Below, in pieces: positions 17,251 through 27,176 of a DNA stretch of 64,000 bases. Origin of the DNA: Herpetosiphon geysericola (GTDB lineage: Bacteria > Chloroflexota > Chloroflexia > Chloroflexales > Herpetosiphonaceae). The stretch is from NCBI RefSeq assembly GCF_001306135.1, contig NZ_LGKP01000006.1:80663-144662 (forward strand), read 5' to 3'. Every line of letters starts with the position of its first letter. The stretch's first letter is position 1. A model generated the notes under the pieces. It saw only the letters and a program-made list of their open reading frames with translations, was not told where the DNA came from and did not search any database. The translations under genes and the position numbers were made by a program.

Positions 17251-19695
17251 TTATTTGATGACGATGTTGACCAAGCGATTTGGCACAACAATTTGCTTGA
17301 CGATGGTCTTGCCTTCGACCAACGGTGCAATTTTTTCATCGGCCAACGCGGCTGCAATCATTGTTGCTTCATCGGCGCTGGCGGCTACCTGTATTTTACC
17401 GCGAACTTTACCATTGATTTGCACTGGCAATTCAATTGATTCGTCGATTAATAAGGCTTCGTCGTAGCTTGGCCACGCTTGCACATGCACGCTTTCGCTA
17501 TGGCCCAAGAATTCCCACAATTCTTCGGCAATATGCGGCGCGATTGGCGCTAACAACAAGGTTAAGGCCTCGCTGGCTTTGCGCCATTGTTCGCTGCCAT
17601 AAACATCGGTTTCGCGGGCTTTCATCAATTCGTTGACGAATTCCATCAAGCCAGCAATTGCGGTGTTGAAGGCAAAGCGTTGAATATCGTCGCCAACCTT
17701 TTTAATGATTCGATGGGTTTGGCGTTCCAACGTGCTGGGATTGCCCGCTGCATCGTGGCGTTGTGGCGTATCGGTTACGACGCGCCACGCGCGATCCAAG
17801 AAACGTACACAACCTTCGATCCCGCGATTGTTCCAAGGGCCGCCTTGCTCCCACGGGCCGATGAACATCAAGAAGGTGCGCACTGTGTCGGCTCCATATT
17901 GGGCTACCAACATATCAGGGTCAATCACGTTGCCACGTGATTTGGACATTTTATTACTATCTTCGCCCAAAATCACCCCTTGGTTGATCAAGCGGGTCAT
18001 TGGTTCGTTGGCGCTGACCAAGCCCATATCGCGCATGGCCTTCCACCAGAAGCGGGTGTACAACAAGTGCATCACTGCATGCTCGCGCCCACCAGTGTAT
18101 TGATCAACTGGCAACCATTTGTCGGCGATGGCTTTGGTAAATGGCGCGTTGGCATCGTGGGGGCTTAAGTAGCGGGCTTGATACCACGATGAATCGACAA
18201 AAGTATCCATGGTGTCGGTATCGCGCTCAGCTTCGCCGCCACAATTGGGGCAGGTGGTAAAGCGCCAGGTTGGGTGCAATTTCAAGGGCGATTCGCCAGT
18301 TGGCTTGAAATCGACTTGATCAGGCAACAGCAATGGTAATTGATCTTCTGGCACGGGTACAGTACCACATGTTGGGCAATAGATCATTGGGATCGGCGTG
18401 CCCCAATAGCGTTGGCGGCTCACCAGCCAATCGCGCAAGCGATAGTTAATTGCGCGCTTGCCCAATTTTTCAGCTTCCAACCACTTAATCACTGCTTCTT
18501 TGGCATCGGCGGAGCTTAAGCCGTCGATCTGGCCAGAATTAACCACCGTGCCATAGGCTGCTTCTGCTGCTTCCAAGGGTGTTTCCGCAGTTTGTTCTGC
18601 TTGGATAACCACGCGCTTGATTGGCAAGCCAAAGGTTGTGGCAAAGGCAAAATCGCGTTCGTCGTGGCCAGGCACGGCCATGATCGCACCAGTGCCATAG
18701 GTCATCAGCACATAGTCGGCAATCCAAATTGGCACGCGCTCTTGGCTAGCTGGATTGATCGCATAAGCGCCGATCCAAACTCCTGTTTTGGGTTTTTCGT
18801 CGCCGGTCGATTGGCGCTCAACCTCGGTTTTGCGAATTGCTTCGGCGACATAGGCATCGACGCTGGCTTTTTGCTCGGCGCTGGTCAATTTGGCAACTAA
18901 TGGATGTTCGGGAGCCAAGACCATAAAGGTTGCGCCCCACAAGGTATCGGGTCGGGTCGAAAAGACCGTGATTGGGTCGCCAGCTTCAGATTTAAAGGTG
19001 ATTTCGGCACCTTCCGAGCGCCCGATCCAATTACGTTGCATCGACGTAATGCGTTCTGGCCAATCCAAGCCCGAGAAATCCAGCAATTCATCGGCGTAGG
19101 AGGTGATTTTGAAATACCATTGATCCAAATCGCGCTTGGTAACTAAGCTATCGCAGCGTTCGCAGCGGCGTTCGTCGCCAATAACCTGTTCGCGGGCCAA
19201 GGTTGTATTACACTTGGGACACCAATCGACAGCTGAGAATTTTTTATAGGCCAAGCCACGTTTGAAAAACTGAATAAAAAACCACTGGTTCCAGCGATAA
19301 TATTCAGGGTCGGCGCTGATAATTTGTTGATTCCAATCGACCATCATTCCCATCGATTGCAATTGACCACGCATATATTCGATGTTCGAATAAGTCCATT
19401 TGCGTGGATCTAAGTTGTTTTTGATGGCGGCGTTTTCGGCGGGCAAGCCAAAGGCATCGAAGCCCATTGGGAAAAAGACATTGTAGCCCTGCATGCGCAT
19501 ATAGCGGGCATGCACATCGCTGGGCGACATGGCATACCAGTGGCCGATGTGCAAGTTGCCTGATGGATAGGGCAGCATGGTAACTGCATAATGTTTTGGT
19601 TTATCACTATCTGGCTCAAAGCGATAAATTCCATCACGTTCCCAACGTTCGCGCCATTTTGGCTCGGTGACGCTACTGTCATAACGAGTGGCCAT
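17251..19695 (-). CDS. leuS: leucyl-tRNA synthetase
   Basis: Class I aminoacyl-tRNA synthetase of 814 residues, typical of bacterial LeuRS. The HIGH motif is [15 protein letters not shown] near residue 46. Two zinc-type cysteine clusters follow (CPKCN...CERC; CPTCG...CPNCGG). The CP1 editing domain has the T-rich region [15 protein letters not shown] and the [15 protein letters not shown] motif. KMSKS is at [11 protein letters not shown] near 580. The ATG at 19695 follows AAGGAG. Expression is controlled by a T-box leader directly upstream. Confidence 0.97.
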   Translation of the reverse strand: MATRYDSSVTEPKWRERWERDGIYRFEPDSDKPKHYAVTMLPYPSGNLHIGHWYAMSPSDVHARYMRMQGYNVFFPMGFDAFGLPAENAAIKNNLDPRKWTYSNIEYMRGQLQSMGMMVDWNQQIISADPEYYRWNQWFFIQFFKRGLAYKKFSAVDWCPKCNTTLAREQVIGDERRCERCDSLVTKRDLDQWYFKITSYADELLDFSGLDWPERITSMQRNWIGRSEGAEITFKSEAGDPITVFSTRPDTLWGATFMVLAPEHPLVAKLTSAEQKASVDAYVAEAIRKTEVERQSTGDEKPKTGVWIGAYAINPASQERVPIWIADYVLMTYGTGAIMAVPGHDERDFAFATTFGLPIKRVVIQAEQTAETPLEAAEAAYGTVVNSGQIDGLSSADAKEAVIKWLEAEKLGKRAINYRLRDWLVSRQRYWGTPIPMIYCPTCGTVPVPEDQLPLLLPDQVDFKPTGESPLKLHPTWRFTTCPNCGGEAERDTDTMDTFVDSSWYQARYLSPHDANAPFTKAIADKWLPVDQYTGGREHAVMHLLYTRFWWKAMRDMGLVSANEPMTRLINQGVILGEDSNKMSKSRGNVIDPDMLVAQYGADTVRTFLMFIGPWEQGGPWNNRGIEGCVRFLDRAWRVVTDTPQRHDAAGNPSTLERQTHRIIKKVGDDIQRFAFNTAIAGLMEFVNELMKARETDVYGSEQWRKASEALTLLLAPIAPHIAEELWEFLGHSESVHVQAWPSYDEALLIDESIELPVQINGKVRGKIQVAASADEATMIAAALADEKIAPLVEGKTIVKQIVVPNRLVNIVIK

Positions 19696-19740
19696 ACATA
19701 ACTCCTTAGTTAAACATATCTGAATTGGCAAAAATCTAAA

Positions 19741-19985
19741 ACAAAAAACCCCGAACCCATGCGAGGGACGGAGCAAAACCCCGTGGTACCACCCTGCTTA
19801 TGAGCCGAAGCACATCACTTGTAGGCGCAATAACGGGCGCACCCGCCACCAACTACGTAGCCGAGGCTGTTCCCTGGTGGGGCAATAAACGGGCGAGTTG
19901 GGCGCTTGCTGTAGCTTTGCACCAACCAGCTACTCTCTGTAAAAACGCGCTTAATACTCCCGCCAACCAATTACTATCAATTAAT
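19741..19985 (-). promoter_or_regulatory. T-box riboswitch leader of leuS
   Basis: On the minus strand the leader has a GA motif (AGAGAG, 19933-19938) in stem I, a candidate specifier CTC (Leu) at 19895-19897 in the context AACTCGCC, and the T-box core AGGGTGGTACCACGGGG at 19779-19795. A terminator follows (CTCCGTCCC...GGGTTCGGGG), ending in a T run at 19743-19748. Uncharged tRNA-Leu(GAG) would stabilise the antiterminator and raise leuS expression. The core sequence is unambiguous; the specifier assignment is inferred by position. Confidence 0.92.
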
Positions 19986-19989
19986 CGCG

Positions 19990-20018
19990 ATTATACCACG
20001 GCTTGATCAGCATCCATC
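19990..20018 (-). promoter_or_regulatory. leuS promoter
   Basis: A consensus -10 TATAAT lies at 19990-19995 just upstream of the T-box stem I. The -35 is weak: GATGGA at 17-bp spacing, or TTGATG at 19 bp. Confidence 0.6.
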
Positions 20019-20024
20019 AATCTT

Positions 20025-20534
20025 TGGATGGAGCTATTTGCCTAATCGTTGCTTGATCAGAACGAAAGGCCTGAACGTGACAAAGGAACTAGTTCTAACC
20101 AAGATTAGCTGGGTACCTGTGATCATAACTAACTACATACCTCGCTTTTGAAACTCATTGGCCTAAGATCGCTACAAACAAGCGTTTGAAAGCCATTTAA
20201 GCTAAGCAAAGTAAAGGTTCTCCTGATTAGAATCAGCAGTTAGGTTAAATTTGCATAAAGAAATGCTTGCTAGTACAATAGTCCCATCCCCAACGGGATA
20301 CGAATTTAAGCGATTGTTGCCCCATAGCGCCTCAAACTGAAGCGTTACCATACGCTCATAACCAGTGAACGGGCTTCTTTAAGCTATAACTCTCACCAAT
20401 TTGCGACAATCCCCTTTTGATGAAAGGAGGGATGCAGCGTAGTATTCGTATTTTGATATTTTAGCCACTTGCTCACCATCGTACCGCTTGGAAATTGACT
20501 GGTATTACATACACACTTGTGTGTGGAGGATGGC
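20025..20534 (+). promoter_or_regulatory. long intergenic region and 5' leader before the subtilase gene
   Basis: There is no credible ORF in these 510 bp. The best promoter is TTGCAT (20251-20256), 17 bp, TACAAT (20274-20279), which would give an untranslated leader of about 250 nt. An AAAGGAGGG at 20422-20431 precedes a 10-codon ORF that I regard as chance. I do not recognise a riboswitch class. Confidence 0.5.
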
Positions 20535-23500
20535 ATGGCCAAATTCCCCTTCATTCGGCAAGCAGCCCTCATTGCAATGACGCTCTCATTGGGACTTCAA
20601 GGTGCGGCGCAACCAGCCCGTGCAGAAGTATTGCGTGCTCCGACTGCGACGACCAAGTTCCTCGTTGAACCCAACAGCCCAGCTAATAAATTTGTCCGCA
20701 CAAATGGCACGTTAATTGCCGATTATGGTTCTTTTTCAGTTTGGCAAGTTGCTGATAGTAACGTCAACAGCCTAAACCAATTAGCTGGTGCCCAAGCCGC
20801 CGATCTCGATACGATTGGCTTGCGCGGGATTAGCTTTAATCCTTTAAAGAACGTTCCCACGGTGCAATCAAGCTTGAGCCAAAGCCCAACTGCCGACCCA
20901 CAACTGTGGTTGGTGCAATTTGCGGGGCCGCTCAAGGATGCGTGGTTGGATGAAATTACCAAAGCCGGGGCCGAACGTGTCATCTACATGCCCAATAACG
21001 CCTACCTCATTTGGGCAAACGGCCAAACCTTGGCCAAACTCGATTCGCTTAGCAAGAGCAATGTAGCGATTCAATGGGCTGGTGCCTATCACCCAGAATA
21101 TCGCTTGGCACCTGAATTGCGCCAAAAAGCCAGCAATCCCGACGCAAAGGGCCTGGTCGATGTCACGATTCAGTTCTACAACAGTGCCACGGTTGAGCGA
21201 GATGTGAACGAAGTGCTGAAAGCCAGCGCTCAAGTTTATGCAACACCATGGCAAGTGCTCAACTTCACCACGATTTCGGTGCAAGTGAGCGAAGACGCAT
21301 TGGGGCCAATTGCGCGCCGCGCCAATGTCTACAACGTTGAGTCGTGGCAAGCTCCCCAAAAATTTGACGAACGCCAAGGCCAAATTCTGGCTGGCAACGT
21401 AACCACCACTGGTGGCAAAACTGTGCCAAGTGGCCCAGGCTACCTTCAATGGTTGCAAAGCCAAGGCGTGCCAACTGATCCTAACCAATATCCAATTGTC
21501 GATGTTGTCGATGATGGTTTGGATAACGGCACGACCTCGCCAGGCCATCCTGATTTCTATGTCAATGGAACCATGCCAGGTGCTTCGCGGATTACCGCCG
21601 TTGGTAACTGTACCAACGATTCAACCGGTAACGGCCAAGCAGGCCACGGGAATCTCAATATTGGGATTGTTGGCGGCTACAATAATCTGACTGGCTCGCC
21701 CTACGTTGATGGCGCTAGCTCTGGGATTACCGGTGGCTATCGGGTTGGCTTAGGTATTTCGCCATTCGGTCGGATGGCCAGCACCAAAATCTTCAATAAC
21801 GCTGGGATCTTCAACCTAACCAACTGTGGTGGTGGTAGCAACTACTTTGGGATTATCGAAATGGCTTATAGCCATGGCGCTGCAATCTCATCCAATAGTT
21901 GGGGTGCAAGCACTGGTGGTGCTTATAGCGTTTCGTCGCAAGCCTTCGACCAAGGCACCCGCGATGCAAGCAGCACGACTGCTGGCAACCAACAAATGAC
22001 CCACATTATTGCTGCTGGTAACGATGGCGCAGGCGCTAACACAATTGGTGCGCCTGGGACTGCCAAAAACGTTATCACCGTTGGTGCAACCGAAAACGTG
22101 CGCGATCAAGGCGTGCTTGATGGTTGTAACATTCCGGATGCTGATAATGCTGATGATTTAGCGACCTTCTCAAGCCGCGGCCCAACCGATGATGCCCGGA
22201 TCAAGCCTGACATTATGGCTCCTGGGACGCACGTGATGGGACCTGCTCCGCAAATCGGTAGCTTTGACGGAACTGGCGTTTGTGGGCCAGCTAGTGGTAC
22301 CCACTATCCAAACGGCCAAACCCTCTACACCTGGTCGAGCGGTACCAGCCACTCAACCCCAGCGGTTGCAGGCACGGCTTCGTTGCTCTACACCAAATAT
22401 CGCACCAGCTTCGGCGGTGGGGTTGCTCCAAGCCCAGCAATGTTGAAAGCCTATATGTTGGCTTCAACCCGCTACCTGAATGGCGCAAATACCGGTGGCA
22501 GCTTGCCATCAAATACCCAAGGTTGGGGCGATGTGAACTTGACGCCAGCCTTGGATAGCACCCAACGGATTTTGGTTGACCAAACCCGCACCTTTGGCGC
22601 AACTGGGGAAGAATTCACCCAAGTTGGTCAAATTGCTGAATCAACCAAGCCCGTTCGGATTACCTTGGCCTGGACTGACGCAGCTGGCAGCACAACTGGT
22701 AACAGCTATGTCAACGATCTTGACCTTGAAGTAACCGCTGGTGGCCAAACCTACAAAGGTAACGTCTTCAACGGCGCCCTTTCGACTACTGGTGGCACCG
22801 CCGATAACAAAAACAACGTTGAAGGCGTGTACTTGCCAGCAGGTACCACCGGCACCATCCAAGTGAAAGTTATTGCCCGCAATATTGCTGGCGATGCAAT
22901 TCCTGGCAATGCCGATACCACTGACCAAGACTTTGCCTTGTATGTTTACAACGGCTCAGTTGGCCCAACGGGCACTTTGACTGGTCGCGTTGCCCAAAGC
23001 AACAACAACCCAGTTGCTGGAGCAACTGTGCGGACTAGCGCTGGCGCAAGCGCTTTGACCAATGCCAGCGGTAACTACAGCATGGTTGTACCAGTTGGTA
23101 CCTATGCAGTAACTGCCAGCTTGCAAGGTGCTTTCCAAGCTGTACCAAGCGTAACGATTACCCAAAATGTCACCACGACCCAAAACTTCACTTTGAGCTA
23201 TGGCTCAATCAGTGGGACGGTGCGTGATGCCTTTACCCCAAGTAACGCTGTTGCTGGGGCAACCGTTTCGGTGCCCGGGTATAGCACCATCACCAACGCT
23301 GCTGGTCAATACACCATTCCAGTGGCAAACGTTGGCTCAACTACGGTTACGGTTAGCGCTCCGAAGTATGTTACCCAATCACAAACTGTGACGGTAGCTG
23401 ATGCAACCAACGCTACCCAAGACTTCAGCTTAGCCGCTGGTGCGGTCGCAGGGATTGTGACCAACAGCGCTAACGGTGCTCCGGTGGCTGATGCAACCGT

Positions 23501-26500
23501 GGCAATTAGCAACCAATATGTGAAAACCAAAGCTGATGGTAGCTTTGCAATTCGCTTGGAGCCAGGCAGCTATACCCTGACTGCTTCAAAAATTGGCTTT
23601 GCTGCTGACAGCGAAAGCTTAACGATTACGAATGGGGTTACTGCAACCCAAAATCTGGCAATTACCCCAGCGTTTGGCTACACCCCAGCCAGCTTGAGCC
23701 GCACCTTTAACTTTGGTGATGCTCCATTCACCGATACGGTTGGTTTGACATTGACCAACAATGACACCCAACCATTTACCTACACCATTCGCGAGCGCGT
23801 TGGCAATTCGACCGGTAAAATCTTGGTCGTTCAACGCTCTTCGGCCACATCGGCCACGGCTGCAACGACTGCTTTGACCGCGCTTGGCTATACCTTCGAA
23901 TCAATCGATAATGTTGCCTTCGAAGCCCGTAGCTTGGCCAACCTGCAAACCTTCGATGCAGTGCTCTACTTCGGTGCAACTGGCGGTACTGGCAGTAGCC
24001 CGAACCCCAGCGAAAACAAGCTGACCGAATACTTGAATGCTGGCGGCAAGCTGTTTATCGCCGATAACGACCTTGGTTACTACACCAACCCTGGCGTGTT
24101 CTACAAGACCATGCTTGACTCAACCTATGGTGGCGACGATCCAGGCTCTGCTAACCGGGCCTTAACTGGCGCTGGTTTCATGGCTGGGGTAAATACAGCA
24201 TCAGGCGATAGCTTCCCTGACTACTACACCCCAGGTAGCTCATCAACCGTGATCTTCCGCTATGTGAATAACGCAGTTGGCGGTAGCTTCATCCAACGTA
24301 ATGGCTACAAAGCTGTTTACCTTGCAACCGACTTCGTCAACCTTGGTACAACTGCTGTTGGCGAAACGATCGAGCGCACTGTGCTTGGGCGTGTCTTGCA
24401 AGCCCTTGTTGGTGGCGATGGTTTAGCTTGGCTGAATGAAGTACCAGTAACTGGCGTGATTGCTAGTGGTGATACGACCAATGTTGCCATTGGTTGGTAT
24501 CCATCGGCGGTAACTCAGCCAGGTACCTACACTGGTAGCTTGAGCCTTAGCTACTCATCAGTGATTAGCCAAACCTTCAATGTTCCAGTGACGATGGTCG
24601 TCAATCCATCAGCAACTCAAGCCCAAATCTCGGGTACGGTTGTTTCGTCTGGTGTCTGTGATACTGTGCCTGCTCCTGCAAGCGGCGCGAAGATCGTCAT
24701 TACCTACACCAGTGGCTTGACCGCAACTACTACCACGAACGCAGCTGGTCAATATAGCTTGTTCGTGCCAGAAGGTGGCACCTACACGGTTGCTGCTAGT
24801 GCCCTTGACCACCTTGGCCAATCACAAAGTGTAACAGTGGCTAACGGTGGCAATGTGACCCAAAACTTCACCTTGCGCTTGAACAAGCCTTGTGTGACGG
24901 TTAGCCCAAGTTCATTGAGCGCTTCACTGGTCTTGGGTGCTGCTCCAGTAACCCAAACCTTGGTTGTGACCAGCAAGGGTGCTCAGCCACTCAACGCAAC
25001 CATCAGCGAACAAAGCCTCAGCGCCGTTAGCCAAGCTGGCTACACCATTGCTGAAGTTCCCTATAGCTGGATCGAAGCGAACGATGGCACTGACTTGGCT
25101 TTGACTGATGATGGCGCAGCCAATATCACCAGCCCATTCACCGTTACCATTTTCAACACCAGTAGCCGCAACCTGCGGGTCGGCAATAATGGTGGGATTT
25201 TGGTTGGGGCGACGACTGGCGATGTTGCAGCAAGCAATGGCTCGTTACTGACGAGTAGCGTCAACAATCTCATCGCTCCATTCTGGGATGATATTGATGA
25301 CGGCGCTGGCGGAGTCTTCTGGAAAGTTATTGGCACTGCGCCAAATCGTTCATTGATTGTTCAATGGAATAACCGCGCCCACTACGAAAACGTTGGTAGC
25401 GGCACGTTCCAAGTTGTGATCAAAGAACAAGGTGGCATGGTCTACCAATACAAGGATGTCGATTACGGCGATGCAGCCTTCAACAATGGTGCTAGCGCAA
25501 CCGTTGGTGTTCGCGGCGCAACCACGGCGCAAGCTGTTCAATACAGCTTCAACCAACCACGGGTGCGCAACGAAATGGCCTTGTGTGTCTCGGCAACCTG
25601 TGATGGGATTTCATGGTTGAGCGAATCGCCAACCACGATTACTGGCTTGGCTGGTACGCCACCAAGCAACCAAGTTGTCAATGTCGTCTTCTCGACCACT
25701 GGTCTGACCCAAGCTGGGGTCTACACTGGCAACTTGATCTTGACCCACAACAGCCCACAACCAGCAGTAACCATTCCAGTTACCTTGACGGTTACTGCGC
25801 CTGCCAACTTCGGTACGGTCAGCGGTACGGTTCAAGGCTTGGCTGCATGTGATGTCTCACCTGCTCCATTAAGTGGCGCAACCGTGACGATCAACACTGC
25901 AACCCCAACCGTCTTAACAACGAATGCTGCTGGCGCATATAGCTATAGCTTGGCTGCTGGAACCTACACGGTTACCATTGCTAAAGCTGGCTATGTGACC
26001 CAAACCTTCACCGTGACGGTTCCGGCAAGTGGTGCTGTAACCCAAAATGCCCAACTGCGCTTGAACGCGCCATGTTTGGATGTGGATACCACGCCAATCA
26101 GCGAAACTGTTGGCATCAACACCATCACGACCCAAACCCTCACCTTGGAAAACAATGGTGCTGCACCATTGACTTGGACGATTGGTGAATTGGCTGCAAA
26201 TGGCCGCCCAGCCCCACGTGGTGAAGGTGTGCTCAGCCGAAACCCAGTAACGGCAAGCCAACGTCCTGCTGCTAGCCAGCAAACCGCTCCTGCTGAAGAA
26301 GTCATTCAGGATGGTGGCTTCGAGACAACCGTTGCTGTTGGCAATGGCAACACCAATCAGTTCTGGAGCCAAAGCTCAACCAACTTCGGCGTTGTGTTGT
26401 GTACAACCAGTTGTTCAACTGGTAGTAACGATATTCCACATACCGGAACATGGTACGCTTGGTTCGGCGGGCTTGATCCAGCTCAATCCCCAGATGATGA

Positions 26501-27071
26501 AGTTGGTACCTTGTCACAAACCTTTACCGCTAATGGTAATGCTTCTGGTACCTTATCATTCTGGTTAAATGTCGTTGACGACGGTGGTACCGCCAGTGAC
26601 TATCTCAAGGTCAAGATCGATGGTACAACTGTCTATACGGTAACCAATGCTCAAGCTGGAAACTTCACAGGTTATACCTTGATTGAAGTGCCAATTACTG
26701 CGGCAGTCTTGGCCGATACAACCAGCCATACATTGCTGTTTGACTCGTTCGTAGATGCAAGTGGTAACACCAACTTCTTTATCGACGATGTTTCGCTCGA
26801 TATGGGTGGTGCTAGCGCTTCATGTACGCCAGACGTAGCTTCATGGGTTCGCGCAGTGCCAAATAGCGGCACGATTGCAGCCGATGGCTCAGCTAATGTG
26901 GCACTTGAATTCAACACCAACGGCTTGGCCGCTGGTCTCCACACGGTCAACCTGTGTGTTCAATCGAACGACACAACCAAGCCAAACGTTCAAATTCCAG
27001 TGACGATCAACGTGACTGAGAATGTTGACCCAACCCGCAAGGTCTACTTGCCTTGGGTGAACAAGAACTAA
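20535..27071 (+). CDS. giant secreted subtilisin-like serine protease with multiple beta domains
   Basis: Extracellular protease of 2178 residues. The signal peptide is near residues 1-32 (ends PARAEV). A long propeptide leads to a peptidase S8 domain with Asp in PIVDVVDDGLDNG (near 322), His in GHGNLNIGIVGG (near 370) and Ser in SSGTSHSTPAVAG (near 603). A C-terminal beta domain (near 680-810) follows. Three consecutive carboxypeptidase-regulatory-like repeats come next (near 815-1055), then a glutamine-amidotransferase-like segment, and further CarboxypepD-like and BACON/Ig-like units around 1365-1880. A jelly-roll segment with FFIDDVSLDMGG lies near 2090. The last residues are KVYLPWVNKN. 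The ATG at 20535 follows GGAGGA. Probable role: degrading environmental or prey protein. Confidence 0.9.
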   Translation: MAKFPFIRQAALIAMTLSLGLQGAAQPARAEVLRAPTATTKFLVEPNSPANKFVRTNGTLIADYGSFSVWQVADSNVNSLNQLAGAQAADLDTIGLRGISFNPLKNVPTVQSSLSQSPTADPQLWLVQFAGPLKDAWLDEITKAGAERVIYMPNNAYLIWANGQTLAKLDSLSKSNVAIQWAGAYHPEYRLAPELRQKASNPDAKGLVDVTIQFYNSATVERDVNEVLKASAQVYATPWQVLNFTTISVQVSEDALGPIARRANVYNVESWQAPQKFDERQGQILAGNVTTTGGKTVPSGPGYLQWLQSQGVPTDPNQYPIVDVVDDGLDNGTTSPGHPDFYVNGTMPGASRITAVGNCTNDSTGNGQAGHGNLNIGIVGGYNNLTGSPYVDGASSGITGGYRVGLGISPFGRMASTKIFNNAGIFNLTNCGGGSNYFGIIEMAYSHGAAISSNSWGASTGGAYSVSSQAFDQGTRDASSTTAGNQQMTHIIAAGNDGAGANTIGAPGTAKNVITVGATENVRDQGVLDGCNIPDADNADDLATFSSRGPTDDARIKPDIMAPGTHVMGPAPQIGSFDGTGVCGPASGTHYPNGQTLYTWSSGTSHSTPAVAGTASLLYTKYRTSFGGGVAPSPAMLKAYMLASTRYLNGANTGGSLPSNTQGWGDVNLTPALDSTQRILVDQTRTFGATGEEFTQVGQIAESTKPVRITLAWTDAAGSTTGNSYVNDLDLEVTAGGQTYKGNVFNGALSTTGGTADNKNNVEGVYLPAGTTGTIQVKVIARNIAGDAIPGNADTTDQDFALYVYNGSVGPTGTLTGRVAQSNNNPVAGATVRTSAGASALTNASGNYSMVVPVGTYAVTASLQGAFQAVPSVTITQNVTTTQNFTLSYGSISGTVRDAFTPSNAVAGATVSVPGYSTITNAAGQYTIPVANVGSTTVTVSAPKYVTQSQTVTVADATNATQDFSLAAGAVAGIVTNSANGAPVADATVAISNQYVKTKADGSFAIRLEPGSYTLTASKIGFAADSESLTITNGVTATQNLAITPAFGYTPASLSRTFNFGDAPFTDTVGLTLTNNDTQPFTYTIRERVGNSTGKILVVQRSSATSATAATTALTALGYTFESIDNVAFEARSLANLQTFDAVLYFGATGGTGSSPNPSENKLTEYLNAGGKLFIADNDLGYYTNPGVFYKTMLDSTYGGDDPGSANRALTGAGFMAGVNTASGDSFPDYYTPGSSSTVIFRYVNNAVGGSFIQRNGYKAVYLATDFVNLGTTAVGETIERTVLGRVLQALVGGDGLAWLNEVPVTGVIASGDTTNVAIGWYPSAVTQPGTYTGSLSLSYSSVISQTFNVPVTMVVNPSATQAQISGTVVSSGVCDTVPAPASGAKIVITYTSGLTATTTTNAAGQYSLFVPEGGTYTVAASALDHLGQSQSVTVANGGNVTQNFTLRLNKPCVTVSPSSLSASLVLGAAPVTQTLVVTSKGAQPLNATISEQSLSAVSQAGYTIAEVPYSWIEANDGTDLALTDDGAANITSPFTVTIFNTSSRNLRVGNNGGILVGATTGDVAASNGSLLTSSVNNLIAPFWDDIDDGAGGVFWKVIGTAPNRSLIVQWNNRAHYENVGSGTFQVVIKEQGGMVYQYKDVDYGDAAFNNGASATVGVRGATTAQAVQYSFNQPRVRNEMALCVSATCDGISWLSESPTTITGLAGTPPSNQVVNVVFSTTGLTQAGVYTGNLILTHNSPQPAVTIPVTLTVTAPANFGTVSGTVQGLAACDVSPAPLSGATVTINTATPTVLTTNAAGAYSYSLAAGTYTVTIAKAGYVTQTFTVTVPASGAVTQNAQLRLNAPCLDVDTTPISETVGINTITTQTLTLENNGAAPLTWTIGELAANGRPAPRGEGVLSRNPVTASQRPAASQQTAPAEEVIQDGGFETTVAVGNGNTNQFWSQSSTNFGVVLCTTSCSTGSNDIPHTGTWYAWFGGLDPAQSPDDEVGTLSQTFTANGNASGTLSFWLNVVDDGGTASDYLKVKIDGTTVYTVTNAQAGNFTGYTLIEVPITAAVLADTTSHTLLFDSFVDASGNTNFFIDDVSLDMGGASASCTPDVASWVRAVPNSGTIAADGSANVALEFNTNGLAAGLHTVNLCVQSNDTTKPNVQIPVTINVTENVDPTRKVYLPWVNKN

Positions 27072-27076
27072 AATCC

Positions 27077-27110
27077 TTGGCGGCTCCTGGGCTTGCTCAG
27101 GAGCCGCCAA
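27077..27110 (+). terminator. hairpin after the subtilase gene
   Basis: Perfect 13-bp stem TTGGCGGCTCCTG (27077-27089) and CAGGAGCCGCCAA (27098-27110), five bases past the stop. There is no T run directly after it; the second hairpin follows 17 bp later. Confidence 0.7.
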
Positions 27111-27125
27111 TGGCTTTGGTTAACC

Positions 27126-27162
27126 AAAAAGCCCGCCTTGGAAGTTCTCCAAGGCGGGCTTT
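27126..27162 (-). terminator. intrinsic terminator of rnj, possibly bidirectional
   Basis: Perfect 15-bp stem AAAGCCCGCCTTGGA (27128-27142) and TCCAAGGCGGGCTTT (27148-27162). On the minus strand a T5 run follows. On the plus strand a T7 tract lies 9-10 bases beyond. Confidence 0.88.
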
Positions 27163-27176
27163 CATTAGCTGTTTTT

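Noticed and set aside
20434..20466. Ten-codon ORF after AAAGGAGGG upstream of the exoprotease gene
   Set aside because: The ribosome site abuts the ATG and the peptide has no amino acid bias; probably chance.
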